From NCBI GenBank assembly GCA_030159075.1, contig BROG01000521.1:307501-371500 (forward strand): 64,000 nt of DNA. The letters are read 5' to 3'. Origin of the DNA: Atrina japonica (lineage: Eukaryota > Mollusca > Bivalvia > Pterioida > Pinnidae). How positions within the stretch are numbered: position 1 is the stretch's first letter; the number at the start of each line of letters is the position of its first letter. The position numbers were made by a program, and so were the translations under genes. The notes under the pieces are model-generated. The model was given only the letters and a program-made list of their open reading frames with translations. It searched no databases and was not told where the DNA came from. Shown here one piece after another: positions 23,601-38,600 of the stretch.

Positions 23601-26600
23601 TATAAAATAAATATCTATATGTGTGGACATACCCATAGGCTATAACCCTAAGAAAGAGGATATATTAATATCTCAATAAGAATTTGTCACCCAGAATTTA
23701 AAATTCCCCCGATAAAATATAATACATTACACATAATAAAACAACAATAATAAATCCATAACATATTAATCTTATATCCAAATGAATTTAAATTGAATGT
23801 GCACATAACAAATGTATTGTATACATGTATTTCTTTGATTATCAGTTTACTTAGTTTTACGCATAAATTTATGAAGTTGAATTTATATTAAAACTATGAA
23901 TAAAATAGAAGCATCGATTTAATACAAGTAGCAATATATAATCGCTGATACAAGTGGTATGTTTTTGTTGACTTTTTATGTTAAGTTTTCTACATTACAA
24001 AATCTGTCTAGAATAAAATTTACTCTGCATTTTGTATATCGCGCCGACGTATGTTTTCGACGATATGTTGAATTCGACGATATGTAGAATTCGACGATAT
24101 GTTGAAATCGACGATATGTTGAATTCGAAGATTTCATTACGTCTCCGTTAACATCAGATCATCCAGGAGGGTCCTTAGATCGTCAAAAACCCATGTCGCC
24201 CGAGTACAGTTTTTCTAATTATATCTTCTTAACTTTAGTCTCATTTCTAAAACAAAACTTCGTGATTTCTTTGTTAATTTTTTTTGTTTTACCCGGGACG
24301 TCACTGGTTTTATGCACATACAATGTACATCCAACACATGTGTTTACCACGGCTTTTGAAACAACTAAAACTCAGACCTTATATGTAACTTATGTTGATG
24401 ATAAAATAGACTGTGTAAAATAATCATGACTCAAAATTATATATGAAATTCAGAAATATTCATTTATTAGAACCAATATCAAAAAAATATTTTGATTATT
24501 TATTTTCTTTCTTTCGAGCCCAGTCCCAGCAATACTGGCTATATGTGCCATTTACATCGTAGTTTTCTACAAAACTTTGTCTGTTTGGAACATTTCATTT
24601 CGTATAAATACCTCATTTTACATGTTTTAGTCTTATTTAGTCATTTAGTTTTACGGGTTCCTGGTTTTACGTGTGTACATCCAACATGTGTGTTTACCAA
24701 GGGTTTTGGTGCAAGTAAAACTAAATGAGAAATCAAAGGCCTGAATGACCTCAATAGCATTGAACAAGTGCAGTCTTGAAAACCTTTTCATCTGGCAAAA
24801 TTAAGTCGACATGTATCTGTAGATAGAACGACAACATGACGACATTCACAGTAGTTGCTTGTCTTTGTTTTACAGTTTCAAGCCATTCAGCGACTACACT
24901 CATCTAGTGTCACACCTGATTAAGCATGCCTACAAATTACACTTTTTTTTTTATAGTAGAGCAATGAATTATAATTAATTCTTGATAATTTTAAGATCAG
25001 TAATATATAAAGCCTGACAATGGCTTCATACAGGCCCTATCACTGAACAGTTTATTACATGCAGATATGTCAACAACATCATGCCACTTATGATTCAAAA
25101 TATAGAAAATAATGTTTCAGATTGGAATCACTTATAAAATAGATATGATTATTTGAAATATATCAATATGCATTCCACAATGACTGCGTGCCACTTAGCA
25201 CTTACATCACCAATAAAAAGTTTGTATGAATATAAATGCAAAACAGTTTTATTTCTCAAAAAAAGTATTTGATAAAAAAAATAAAAGAGAGACAGTGATT
25301 ACAAAAAAAAATCGCTAAAAATTGGAGCAGAAATTCGGCCTATGTTATACTCTATACAGCATATATCTTACCATTTCCGTTTCATAAATGCAGCAGCTCT
25401 GTTTCCATACAATACAGATGCATGTGGGGCTCTGTATATTGCCTGGTTATATAGTATTATAGCCTTGGAATACTGTTCCATTTCAAAATAACTGTTTGCT
25501 TTCTTCTTAATGCTCTCTACCACTGGATGTAGAGGTTTGCTCGGCAACCTAGACCTTCACACCGAGAGGAATTGCAATTAGCACAAAAGCATTTTAGAAA
25601 CAAAAAACATATACATCTACACAACAAACATCAATATAATAAATTTTAGGAGACCTTACTTTGAAAGTCATTTTATGAACAGTCCATTGTGAAAATAAAA
25701 TTTCATAATTTTGGTTACGTACATGTTTTGAGTTGGGGTATAATACCAGATGCTTTAAGGACAAACCTACCTGACATATGAACACCTTAAATATACAAAT
25801 ATGTATTCAAATGGTTTCCTCTACAATATGCAAACATTTTCAAAGTGACAAAGATATTTACAAAGTTAATATTATTATAATGTTTTTCTAACTTGAGTAA
25901 GTTGATTTTCCAAATTTATAAAAGACACAGAGTTTACCCAGTGTCTTTTCAAATTTTGATAATTAACTAACAACTCCCTTTCTACCCAATTAATTTTATA
26001 ACATCACCAACTTTAACTGCAAGCAATAGGCCTGATGCCTGTAGTTTGGGGCAAAGTTTAATTTCTCCAATGAGATTTATTTGGCTTTGTTGTTTATTTG
26101 TAAATGTTTAACCATCTGCAGTTTCATTTAAACAACCTCTTGAGAGTGGTATAAGAACACAAGATATGGTAGAACAAAGAATATAATGTGGACATACATC
26201 AAAATAATATTTTAAAGATGTGTATCAGACTTGAATTTCCTTGTATGAGTGTTGTTTCACTTATTACATACATTGCAAAGAATCAGAGAATTATTTAGAA
26301 ATGTTTTTTATAAATAAAAATTTGTAGGTTCAGTATTTTTGTTTTACTTTTATATGTTTCAGCCTCATAGACACACAAGTAAAGAAATGCAAAGAAACAA
26401 ACAATATTAGCTGTTATCATGACTCACTTTTATCTCAAGAGAAATTAACTTTTGAGTAAAATTCACAAATGGACCCGTTCATGAATTCAAATATTTTTTT
26501 TACTACATTAGAACACAGTGCAAGTGATTAACAATATATTCTTATCATGTATAACATCATTAGACATCATATACAGAGGAACCTGGCCTAAAGACCACCT

Positions 26601-29600
26601 TGCTTAGAAGATCAGCTTAGAGTAAGACCAAAAATATTCAGTCTACTGTTTTCAGTAGACTGAATACTTCTGCATAAATATATTCCCTCACTAATGAGAC
26701 CACCTCGCTAGTAAGAACACTTTTAGTTAGTCAGATAGGTGGTCCTAATAGCGAGGTTCCACTGCCAGCATTGTGTACAGTACCTTCTTGTGTCCCTGTA
26801 TTTTTCCTCAACTTCCATCTCTGCTTTCATAACAGCAGCTGCTGCTGCAGACACACCATTAGATACACCATTGGTGGCACCATTTTTGTGTGGATGTAGA
26901 TGGTAACCATTACTGTTGGTGGTATCTGTTGATGACAGAAAATATATAATCTGTGAGATTGTAATGATACTTCATCAAACTTCATTCTTCATTTTAATAT
27001 CTATGACATGTATATTATCCTACTGGTGTTAAAAAAAAACCATAAATGGTTGTGAGGTTTCTGAGAAGAATAAAAATATGTTCAAAAGGCTACACATGAC
27101 CCTAGTTATCCCAGGGTCTTTGAAATATTTCACTCAGAAATTAACTTTTATTGATACAGAAATAGCATTTTCGCAATTTACGATTTCAATTTCATTTCCC
27201 ATGATGAGGTACAAAGAAGACTTAAAAAGCCTACCTTTTACTACACTGTTTGCTGCCAGTACCATGGAAATGTCAAATTTTTCTGCTCTTCTTCCTCTGT
27301 TTACATCAAATATGTAGATTTGTTCACCACCAAGATTTACAAGTAACTCTGTACCATCCGGACTAAAAGTTAAATATGTAGACGCTAATGTTCTGTAACG
27401 CTTTTTGTAGTCTTGTTGCTTCTGAGGCAGGTGACCTTTTGAAAGACAAAACAAGATGAGATTGTTAGACCCTATGCCCCCCTCCCCCAGATAAGTCATA
27501 TTCACAGGGGTCGAATTTAGCATTTGTGTCTCACTAGTCAGTTAGACTAGTTTGAAACAAACTGCACTAGTCCTTTGGCACATTCACTAGTCCCAAAGTG
27601 TCACAAGGAATTGCCAGTTTGTCAGGTATTTACCCAATTGGTACCTCAGATTACCTGTCATCTGTTTTTGTGTTTTTATATTCTCAAGAGTCAAGGTAAC
27701 TTTGATTCTCTTAGTTTTAAGTTTGCGAAAATAAATTTAAGGGGATGATTAGTTCACATTGAAATATTTATACATATTTTCTACTGGTCAACCGGATTAG
27801 CTGAAGCACAACCTTGACTAGTCCGCTGCAAACATACTAGTCTTGGACTAGCGGACTTCTGCTAATTTTGAACCCTGATTCACAAAGATGTTCAAGTCCC
27901 ATAACTTACGTAAACATACTGTCAAATCATCAATTTTTGTTGACAATTTAATACCATTATTTTAAATGCTAACAAAAAACAATGAAAAAATAAAAATCCA
28001 TCACAAAATTTTTGACTTGAATATTGGACAAATGGATATATCAAAGTCAATGAAAATTCATGTCAATGAATTTGTTTTTGCGAAAAACCACAAAAATTTT
28101 AACCCAGGGAAATAAATGACTTTACAGTATATAGTTGAATGTAAGTCCTAATTCAACACATCTAAGATCTCATTATTATGATGGAATATAACAAATTTGG
28201 TAAAAATTTGATGATACAAAAACAAGATAATTTAAGGAAACTACCAAAATGTTGCATACAGAGACATAGATAGACCAAAAACCATATGCTTCCTGATCTT
28301 CAATCCTGGTAATACATCGTCTGTCAGACCTTATTAGCCAGGAGAACTTACAAGTCTAATATTTGGAAAATCAGTAATCAAGCCTTGAAACCTCACTAAA
28401 TACTGGCACCTTAGGATTAAAACACTCAATCAAAAGCATTGCTTATCAGAACAGAATGTATCTGAAAATCAGTCTAATTAAAAAAATTATCTCTCATCGC
28501 TCACGTTTTCTGATATGTTGCAATCTGTTATGAGGTCATGTGTGGATGACCTCTCATAGATGTGTAATGTTTAACCAATGAAAATGCTACTTAAAATTTT
28601 TTTTAAAGTTTTCTGAATGGCAAAAAGATGTCATTTATTAAAATAAAAAGGAAATTGTCAATCTGCAAAATTCCATCGGAATATATTTGGTGATTCAACC
28701 CTATCCAAGACTGAAAAAAATTCTGTACTTCTGGATTTTGTGTGCTCAGTGTTGTTTATAATGTTAAAAATGTTAACATCTCTTTGCCATTTGACCACTT
28801 ACAAGTTAGTGTAGGTCACATTTTCATTGGTCAAAAATGATACACCTATGGGATCATCTGCATGTGGCCCCCATAGCAGACTATGTTAGATCCTATACAA
28901 AACAGATCAGAAAATGGGAGCGATTAGAGACCAGTTTTTTATTAGACTGTCTAAACCATAGATGGTCAAATCTCTAAAGAGATTCCATTGAAGGGGGAGA
29001 TAACTCATCAAACTACTGAATCAGTCTCAGCATATAAATCTTACCTGCTATAAAGTAATGAACAGCATCTTGTGGTATGGGAAATTCTTCTGGTAAAGCT
29101 GGTACTAGAGTTGTACAACGCTCCCATGGAGACCTTCGTAAATACAAAATAAATGAAAATGAAACCTTAAATGTAGAGGGTTAATTAGAAGTGAAAGTGA
29201 TTTTTCCCAGATGAAACTTACAATCAAGGTCCTATGACAAATAGGGACGCATGTTTTAAAATCCAGTTACCCATGCAATAAATGTACGACTAGACTGTTA
29301 AGAATACATGACACTGTGGCATGTTACCTAGACTTGATAAATGAAAATTCTTGTTAGGAAAAATCTCGTACAGACCTGTGACAAGTCTGTTGTTTATTCT
29401 ATTGTCGTTTTATGTCACGTGACAATTTTTCATGTGTATGAAGATGTCACTAACTATTAGATTAAGTGTGACAAATTTTGACCTGCATTACAGATCCTTG
29501 TCAAATGTGACAACATGCCACACCCTGCCGTGACCAGCATTACATGATCTCAACTGTTGTCAAATGCTTAATGTATCTTTGTTGTGACACATGCCACAAT

Positions 29601-32600
29601 ACCTGCTGTGACACAGGACAGGGCTTAATGTCTCATCTCAACTGTTGTGACACACAGGACAGGGCTTAATGTCTCATCTCAACTGTTGTGACATAGGGCC
29701 AGGGCTTAATGTCTCATCATCTGTTGTGACAAACTGTCTCATCTGACATTAATGTCTCAGGACCAGGGGGCTTAATGTCTCATCTCACAAGGACCAAGGC
29801 TGTTCTCAACTGTTGTGACACACAGGACAGGGCTTAATGTCTCATCTCAACTGTTGTGACACAGGACAGGGCTTAATGTCTCATCTCAACTGTTGTGACA
29901 TAGGACCAGGGCTTAATGTCTCATCTCAACTGTTGTGACACACAGGACAGGGCTTAATGTCTCATCTCAACTGTTGTGGACAGGGCTTAATGTCTCATCT
30001 CAACTGTTGTGACACACAGGACAGGGCTTAATGTCTCATCTCAACTGCTGTGACACACAGGACCAGGGCTTAATGTCTCATCTCAACTGTTGTGACACAG
30101 GACCAGGGCTTAATGTCTCATCTCAACTGTTGTGACATAGGACCAGGACCATCTCAACTGTTGTGACACACAGGACAGGGCTTAATGTCTCATCTCAACT
30201 GTTATGACACACAGGACCAGGGCTTAATGTCTCATCTCAACTGTTGTGACACAGGAATGTCCAGCTGTGACACAGGATTAATGTCTCATCTCAACTGTTG
30301 TGACACACAGGACAAATGGCTTAATGTTCATCAGGACCACTGTGTCTGACATAGGACCAGGGCTTAATGTCTCATCTTAACTGTTGTGACACACAGGACA
30401 GGGCTTAATGTCTCATCTCAACTGTTGTGACACAGGACCAGGGCTTAATGTCTCATCTCAACTGTTGTGACACACAGGACAGGGCTTAATGTCTCATCTC
30501 AACTGTTGTGACACACAGGACAGGGCTCATCTCAACTGTTGTGACACAGGACAGGGCTTAATGTCTCATCTCAACTGTTGTGACACAGGACCAGGGCTTA
30601 ATGTCTCATCTCAACTGTTGTGACACAGGACAGGGCTTAATGACAGGGCTTAATGTCTCATCTCAACTGTTGTGACACACAGGACAGGGCTTAATGTCTC
30701 ATCTCAAAGACCAGTAACTTTTGCTTCTTATGCTGAATGCTTAGCAAACAAAGGTCTACTACCTTTTGTTTTTTTGTTTGTTTGTTTAATGCCACACTCA
30801 ACATCTGGAATTGAACCGCTGGTCTAACAACTTGGGACGGGGAACAACAAAGCGACTGTGAGTGTTTCCACTCGTTTGTAGTGAATATTTATGAATATGG
30901 TAGGGGCTTCCATTGCCGAGTGGTTAGAGCAACACGCTTTGAACCATTAAGTATCTCACTTCCTGCCAGCGCAGGTTCGGGTCCTGATGGAACCTATGCT
31001 GATTTTCGTGAGAAAGTTTGCCAGTTTACATGCAGAAGGCTCTTCCAGGTTATAATGTTACCAGGTTCTCTCCTCCACCATTAAAAACTGGCCGACATCA
31101 TATATTTGAGAAATTATTGAGTGTGGCCTAAGACACCATTCAAAATTAAAAAAAAAAATCAATATCGTACTCCATCTGGAGTATTTGATGTCAAAAAGCA
31201 ATGTCTTGATATTATGATTTCCAACAAAATTTAAACAAGCTAGCACTAACCTTACTCCTGCATCACTTGCTACCTTCAGACTTTTACAAACAAGCATCCT
31301 TCTGTCGTACAACCTAACATAGGGATCATTGGCGCCGACGGCAAGATATTCCGGACGAACTGGATTAATGGCTATACATTTGGCTTCTGCACCTTGACCT
31401 AGATGTGCATTCAGATTTATTAAGACATTCGATGGATTGGTTTGATTGGTTTCGGAACACCTCAGATCAAATTGCCTGAAACAAAATTGAATTAAACATT
31501 TACATAAGTCTGAATTGATCACATAGCTTTACACTAGTTTCCTCTTACTTTTCATGCTTTTGTTTTCCTTTTTTATGCAATAGATCCTTTTCTTTTAACT
31601 ACATCCCCATATTACTAGACAGCAAAATGATGTTTTTTTCACAGTGACAGATAATCCTTATCATACTTTTGTAGAAACCTGTATCATATTGCCATCTGAT
31701 GACACACGGCCACAGTCAAATAAAAAGGGTCAACAGAAACTTTTAGCAAACTAAGGACCTATAAGGGATAAAGGGAGTAACTCAAATAAGGAGGAAAACT
31801 CTTCAAGTCCATACTACTGATCTTCCTTTATAGTGCTGTTATCATGTTTACAGTTAACACTTCATTACCTTTTCACATATTATGACAAAAGTATGAAAAG
31901 AAATTTGAAGTATTAAGTTTTTCAGGATGCTGCAATAATATTTCTAGCTTTAGACAACAGGGAGCAATCTGCCATGCTAACAAAATTTGTTGATGCTAGT
32001 TGTATAAGTGGTTTAATTACTAGTGCAAAATAAGTGTTTAGATTACATTTTATAGATGCCTTAATATTTGGACTCTTAATGCAAACATTTTGGTTGTTGT
32101 TGTAACTGATAAAATGAAAGGACTGGTGAATGCCTTTCTACTTGTCTCTGTGAGGCAGAGAGATATGTCCAATATGTATCTGAGTCTTTCTTGAGTGTTT
32201 GTATTTCCAAGAGCTTTCAAAGTGTCACTGCACTTGTACAATCTGATTAAGAAATGGAAATACACAACCTGATTAAGAAATGGAAATACACAACCCAGAC
32301 TCTTTTAACCTCCATCTAGTCATAGAGGAGAGAGTAGGAAGGAGCAAGTGGGGACAGGAAATGGAAAAACACCTCTGAATATATGGCTGCTTCAGTGACC
32401 ATTGAGTTGACGATCTTGCATTCTACCAAATGAGCTACAATTTCTGCTTGGAAACACTTTATAATAAATAATTGTGATTAACTAATAAAAGAATGTTCAT
32501 TTACATGATGGTTCCATCCTCCGCTGCACTCCAAAACATAAAGGGAACATTTGGTGCTACAGCTAGTCTTTTTACACGTCCTATGTTATACGAGAACGTG

Positions 32601-35600
32601 TGGGTATTTTCCTGTGCGTTCACATCGTGTACACGGATTTTACAGTCGGCTGCTCCAGTCACTACTATGGAATCATTGCTGTTTGGCAGAAACTATTAAA
32701 AAATATAAATTAAAATACACAAAACAATGAAAATATACACTGATATACATTAGCGTGAATGATAAGTATTCTGAAATATATACATACATGTACAGTTAAG
32801 CCAGGTTTAGCAGTGATACTTAGCAAGATGACAAACAATCTGATTGTTCTCCTTAGTCCAGACTTATGAATTAGACTTGGACTAATGAAAACATTTATCT
32901 TATTTTGTAGTAAAAAGTACACAGGAACATACACCTGTAAAAAATCAAATATTGGAGTAAATGGGTCACCTTGGAAGTTTTAACAAAGAATATCATTTTT
33001 GCCTCAAATGTAATACATGTACCATATTGCTTCCTTATCATGGAGCTATAGGACTATTAATATGGTGGCTCAGTCAGTCAGGTTATAAGTGATTAGGAGT
33101 AAAAGGTTTAAATGTTTAAATCCATGTTTATCCAGACCTAAATATGTTTTATCATTATTCACGTTATTATCATTATTAATGACGGTGACCAAACATTTTT
33201 CAAACATTAAGCAAATAATCCTTTTTTGTAATAGACAGGGCTCATTTCTAAACCTTCAAAGCAGTTGCATAATTCAGCAATTGTATAATTTTTTTTTCAC
33301 CTTGAGTGTTTTACTATTTGTTTCAATGGATTCTTTACACTGAGAATTAACTAATGTAAACTAATGACATCATCATAAATATACCTTAACAGAAAATATG
33401 TTTCCTTGGTGACCAGTGTTTATAGTTGTGACTTTTCGATAGCGAAATGGATCCCAAATAATCACTTGCACATCATCTGATCCACTGGCCAGTAACCTTG
33501 TAAACAAATAAAACAAAATGAACAAAATCTATGTGACTGAAACCAAATAAATACAGAAATTTTGATTAAAATTGCAGGGTGAGAAAAAAACTGAAAAATC
33601 ACAGGTCCTATGGGAAGAACTCATCCCTAAACATCTTCATCTTGTCCCAGTTTTTTATTAACCTTTATGGAACCATTAAGACTACATGTGTAACTATTTC
33701 TCTGTTATGAGACATAATTGATTACAATGGCAGTTCATGGAAAGATTTAGAGTCTAAAATTTAAGATGTTATAGATCTAATAGAAAAATTAAATCGTCGT
33801 CTACTCGTCCCCAGGAATGTACATCACTCTGCCAATCCTGTTTCATAACTTGTTTTGACTTGTCAACAAACCGTGTCAGGCCATTACACTTTCAATTGTC
33901 CAGTACCAACAATTGTTAGTGGAACATGACAATTCACAATGTTTGTAAGACATACCACTGTTCTGCATTGACATTTCTTAATAAAACAGGTGAAATAATG
34001 AGTTGGTGGGAAATTTGTTTCATAATGTTCTTGTTTTCCTTCCTTAAAATTCTGGGAAGTCAGAAAATTGTAAATTCACAATTGAAACAGAATATATACT
34101 TTATTTTTTGTTCTGAATTTAGACATTAGGAATTATTTTAATAATTTTGGGAAAATGTCAAGAGAGAGATCAAAACATGAAAATGAATTACGGCTCACGT
34201 GTTTCGTAATTTTTCCACGGTCATGCCCCGACCAATTCATAAAATATTTGCCAAGTACCAATCATCTTGTCGTGAAGAATTGTCTTATGAACTAGTAAAA
34301 TGGTCCACTACATGTATCAAAAACAAATAATAAGGGTCTTACACAGGCAAAGAAAAGTTTGAGGAATTGTGTTTTTACTTTTTTGTGTTTGTAAGACATA
34401 CCACTGTTCTTACATGTCTGATTGCTGAATGAAAAGAAAAAATAATTTCTCTGAGGAATTTTAAACAGTATATAATTTTCGTAAATAAATTCAGGTAAAT
34501 AAAAAAATAAGGCGAGTTGGTGCCTACAGATGGTGGATCTATTTCAACTTTTGTCTTGACCAGTACATGTAAAAATCATAACAGTAAATTGTCAAATTAA
34601 TTCGTATAAAGGGGACTTTTTGCCTTCCTCTACAAAACCATTGTCTGGGTCATAAGTTTTGTCCAGAAAATAGGCCATATTCTCCCTTCCGAGAATCAAT
34701 ATGACATTTTTACTAAAGCTCGCCGGGAAAATGATTTAAATATCAGTTTATTTATTGTATCTGAAAACACTTGTTTTGAAGAATATAACCGATAGTTTTT
34801 TTTTTTACTTTTTTTTTGTTCTGAAAATTAGGAAATATCGATTAATTAGGAATCCCCTACATTTTAATAATTTTGCAACATGGTATTTTTTAAAATAAAT
34901 ACAAGCCTATTTTTGCATAGAGGGAATAGAAATGGGTAAACCTGTAAATCAACTGACTCAAAAGATCTGTGTTTGTAAATTCAACAGAATCATTATCATT
35001 TTTTAAATCATATTTAAACGACTAAACATAAATTTGTAAATATTCTCATTTTAAAGATTACAAAATAAAATTTGTAATAAACTAAAACTCACATCAAACA
35101 TGAGAAAAAACTGCATGTGTACCTGAAGCATTTTTTCGAAAATCAGGTGATAGACTGTGTTTTGTGTACATAGCTGTTTAAATGAGAAATTTTTTTCCCC
35201 GTAAAATTCAATAAAGAAATAAATTCAATGTAAAACTTGATGGATAACAAGCCCAGGAGATTCATAAGAAATTGCAAATAATATGATTATAAATATAATA
35301 ATAATGTAATATAATTACACCTTACAGATACATGGATATTAGATATGGTATAGTATGGTATGATAGAGAAAAACTTACGTTCCTTTTTCATTCCACTCCA
35401 AACAATTGACACATCCTTGATGACCCTAAATGAACAAGTTACAAAGAAAATTAACCAAACTTTCATGACATGTACATGTATTCTTTGTATAACTTCAATC
35501 AAATATTAGTAATATATGTACATTTACATGTAGACTTAGAATGCAAATGCTTTTTGAGAAAATGTTTTCTACATGTATCTATTTGTTATACAAGATTTTT

Positions 35601-38600
35601 TGCCACAGTCAACAAATTTTCATTTATACAATGTAAGTATGATGGCAGCCAGTTTTTTTATGGTGGATCCTGGGGAGAGAACCAAGTAACAATGTACCCA
35701 GGAAGAGACCATCTGCCTTCCTCGTGTTAACTGGCAAACTTTCTCACAAAATCAGCTTAGGTACTAGAGAGGCTCAAACTCTGTGCTGACAAGAAGTGAG
35801 AGACTTCATGTTTTAAAAGTGTGATGCTTAAACAACTTGACCATGGAGGATCTAGATAAAATGTAAATAATATAATGACACACATGTAATCCATCAAAAT
35901 TGTATTCTATTTAAGTTTTATTGTTTTTTAATACCCTGCCAAGAATTTTTCATCTACATGTATATGTATATGGCCAGGCCTTTTTCTGCCAATTTTGGAA
36001 AAATGCCATTGGCGACACAACTGGGAACTTTAATGTGAATTTGTGTCAGATTGGGAAAAAAGTCAGCATACAAGTAAATCCACATGCAATGGAATCTTTT
36101 CCCTCCAGAAATAATCTATTTTTCATTAAGGTACACCTAATTAGGGATTATTTTCTCAAATTTTGGTCCTGTGGAAAATATAGAAAAAGGCTTCATAAAG
36201 GAAACCTTAGAAGCAGTGTGTGAAACACCACAAATTTAGACCTGTACTGAAATGTTGGAACTTGGTTTCCAGTCATATCAGAAAGAGACTGAAAGACCCA
36301 TGTGACTTTCCCTTCAAAAAAGTTCATATGTCTTGAGTATTTGAGAATGGAACTGTCATTTCCTTTCTCAAAGAAGTTTTAATTATTACTGGTATTAAAA
36401 AATCAAACATGGGACCTCCCGCTTATACAATGTACTTAATGCTCCAACAACCGATATTCTATGCAAGTGTATGTACATATGCGTGAAACTGATAACAAAA
36501 CAAAACAAAAAACTCTTTGAAGATTTCTTGTTACAAGTCTACATGTACATGTACATGTATGTAAGGTGCAAATAAATTGAAGTAAAATTCTTTGTTCAAT
36601 GTACTGAACATGTACAAATGTTTGGATATGACATTATCAAGATGTTAAAAATTGAAGATGAAAATTGAAATCAACATACACTAAGCTCCCCCAAAAAGTT
36701 GAATGTGATGTTGACGTCACTGTATTGATATACATGTAAGCCTAGAGCTTCGTTTATGTAAAAAGTAATCATTTTCTCTCACTCAATCAAATTAATAATG
36801 ATGGAGAACAATTATAAAAACCAGTGTTGTTTTTTATTCCACACCTGTAATTCCTTTTCCAATCCAAGTCTTTGTATCAAATCTGTTGTCACCTGTAGTC
36901 CTCGTTGATATGTAGACGAATCAGCTACCTGTAAATTACAAATATTTACCACTGGTTATGCTGTGGGTTTCATGATCAGTATATATTATTTTATTTAAGT
37001 TTCACTGTGTCAGATAAAAAATTAAATTAGTAAATTTATTTGGATAGGTTATTGATACTGGTAATACATGTGCATGTACTGCATTGAAACAGAATCAAGG
37101 CTTACACTACATGTAACCACATTTTTCCAGACTGGAGTCTGAGGCTACATCTGATAAAGCTAATTACATTTTATAGGTTCAACATACACTGAAATCCTGT
37201 ACAACTTATGATAAAGTTACATGTACAATATTTACATTATAAACATTGTTCTTGCTCTGTTTTCACTCTTGTTCATAGAATGCTCCCACTCTTCCTGACC
37301 AAGCCACTCGATTCCCGCTCCGAGTGATGATGATCAATCATAAAATTCCAATTCTGCCAAAAAAATTTCACTTACACATGTATATGGAAATGTCACCAGC
37401 TTTAGGTGAAGTGATACAAATTTTGACCTACCGGAGCTGTAACTGGACAGATGCCAATGCAGTAAAAAAAATAAAGACCTATATATATCACTTCATATGC
37501 CAGGTGACTGACAAAGGAACAGCCACCTCCATTTTTTAAGTCAATAGTATAACCCAGTCTGGGAATTGAACCCAAAAGCTTCAGCTTTTGAGTCGAATGC
37601 TCTACCACAAGGGGAACAACTGAACCGATCTGGTTGTGGGATGTAATGGCTAACAAGTTAAAATGTCTTAGCAGGCCACAAAATAACAGAAATTGTCCTA
37701 ACCCAGTTACACATTACACTAGAGGGAATGACTGTAACCTGCAGGTTAAAATAACAATAATGAAGACTTAAAAATGAAATTCATTGAGAACAAAAAGGAG
37801 GTTACATGATTTGTATTTATAATAACCTCCACATAACTTGAATGATTGCTCCCATGTTATTTTGTGGTACGTAATAGGTGAAATACCTTGTAATCATTCT
37901 AATTGAATTGGCTTGTAGCTGCAAGATATGACACAATCAGTCATGAATACGTATACATTATGCGGAAAAAAGAGGTATTGCATCATGTAATTTCGGCACT
38001 TGTAAGAAAATATTTTCGACACTTCCAAATACACATGTTAAAACTTGATTTTTATAAATTAAAATTCATCACGAGATATTAATTATCTTAATCAATTCGG
38101 CACTTGTAAGAAAATATTTTCGGCACTGCCAAATACATGTGTTAAAACTTGATTTTTTATATTTATAAATTAAAATTCATCATGAGATATAAATTAAGTG
38201 ATCTTAATCAATTATACTGGTAGCTACTAACATTACCTTTTCATGCACCAAAAATACTTGATGCCGTGAAGTTAACAAAGCTATTTACATGTACAAGTGC
38301 CAACTTATACAAGTGCTGAAGTTACTCGATGTAGATATTACTTGACGCTGAAATTACTTGATGTCAAAATTACTAGAATTAAAAAAGAAAGACAGCAATG
38401 GCCAATGGGAATTCCCCTCATTGGATTCTCCTCACAAAGTCTGTCCATGTAGGAACCACCAATATATATATAATGCCTGTTTCTTAGGCTTTATATACAT
38501 ACTTGCCAAGTCTCCCCCATAAATAGGGAGACTCCCTATTTTTTATGTAAAATTTTGTTAGGCCCAATTCTTCAAGAAAAATGCATATCACCCCCCATGA

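Noticed and set aside
30914..30984. tRNA gene
   Set aside because: The boxes are followed by the shared SINE body and tail, which recur in at least five other places in the window.
37562..37609. Functional tRNA gene on the minus strand
   Set aside because: A and B box-like parts exist but the acceptor and D stems do not pair; it fits a tRNA-derived SINE.
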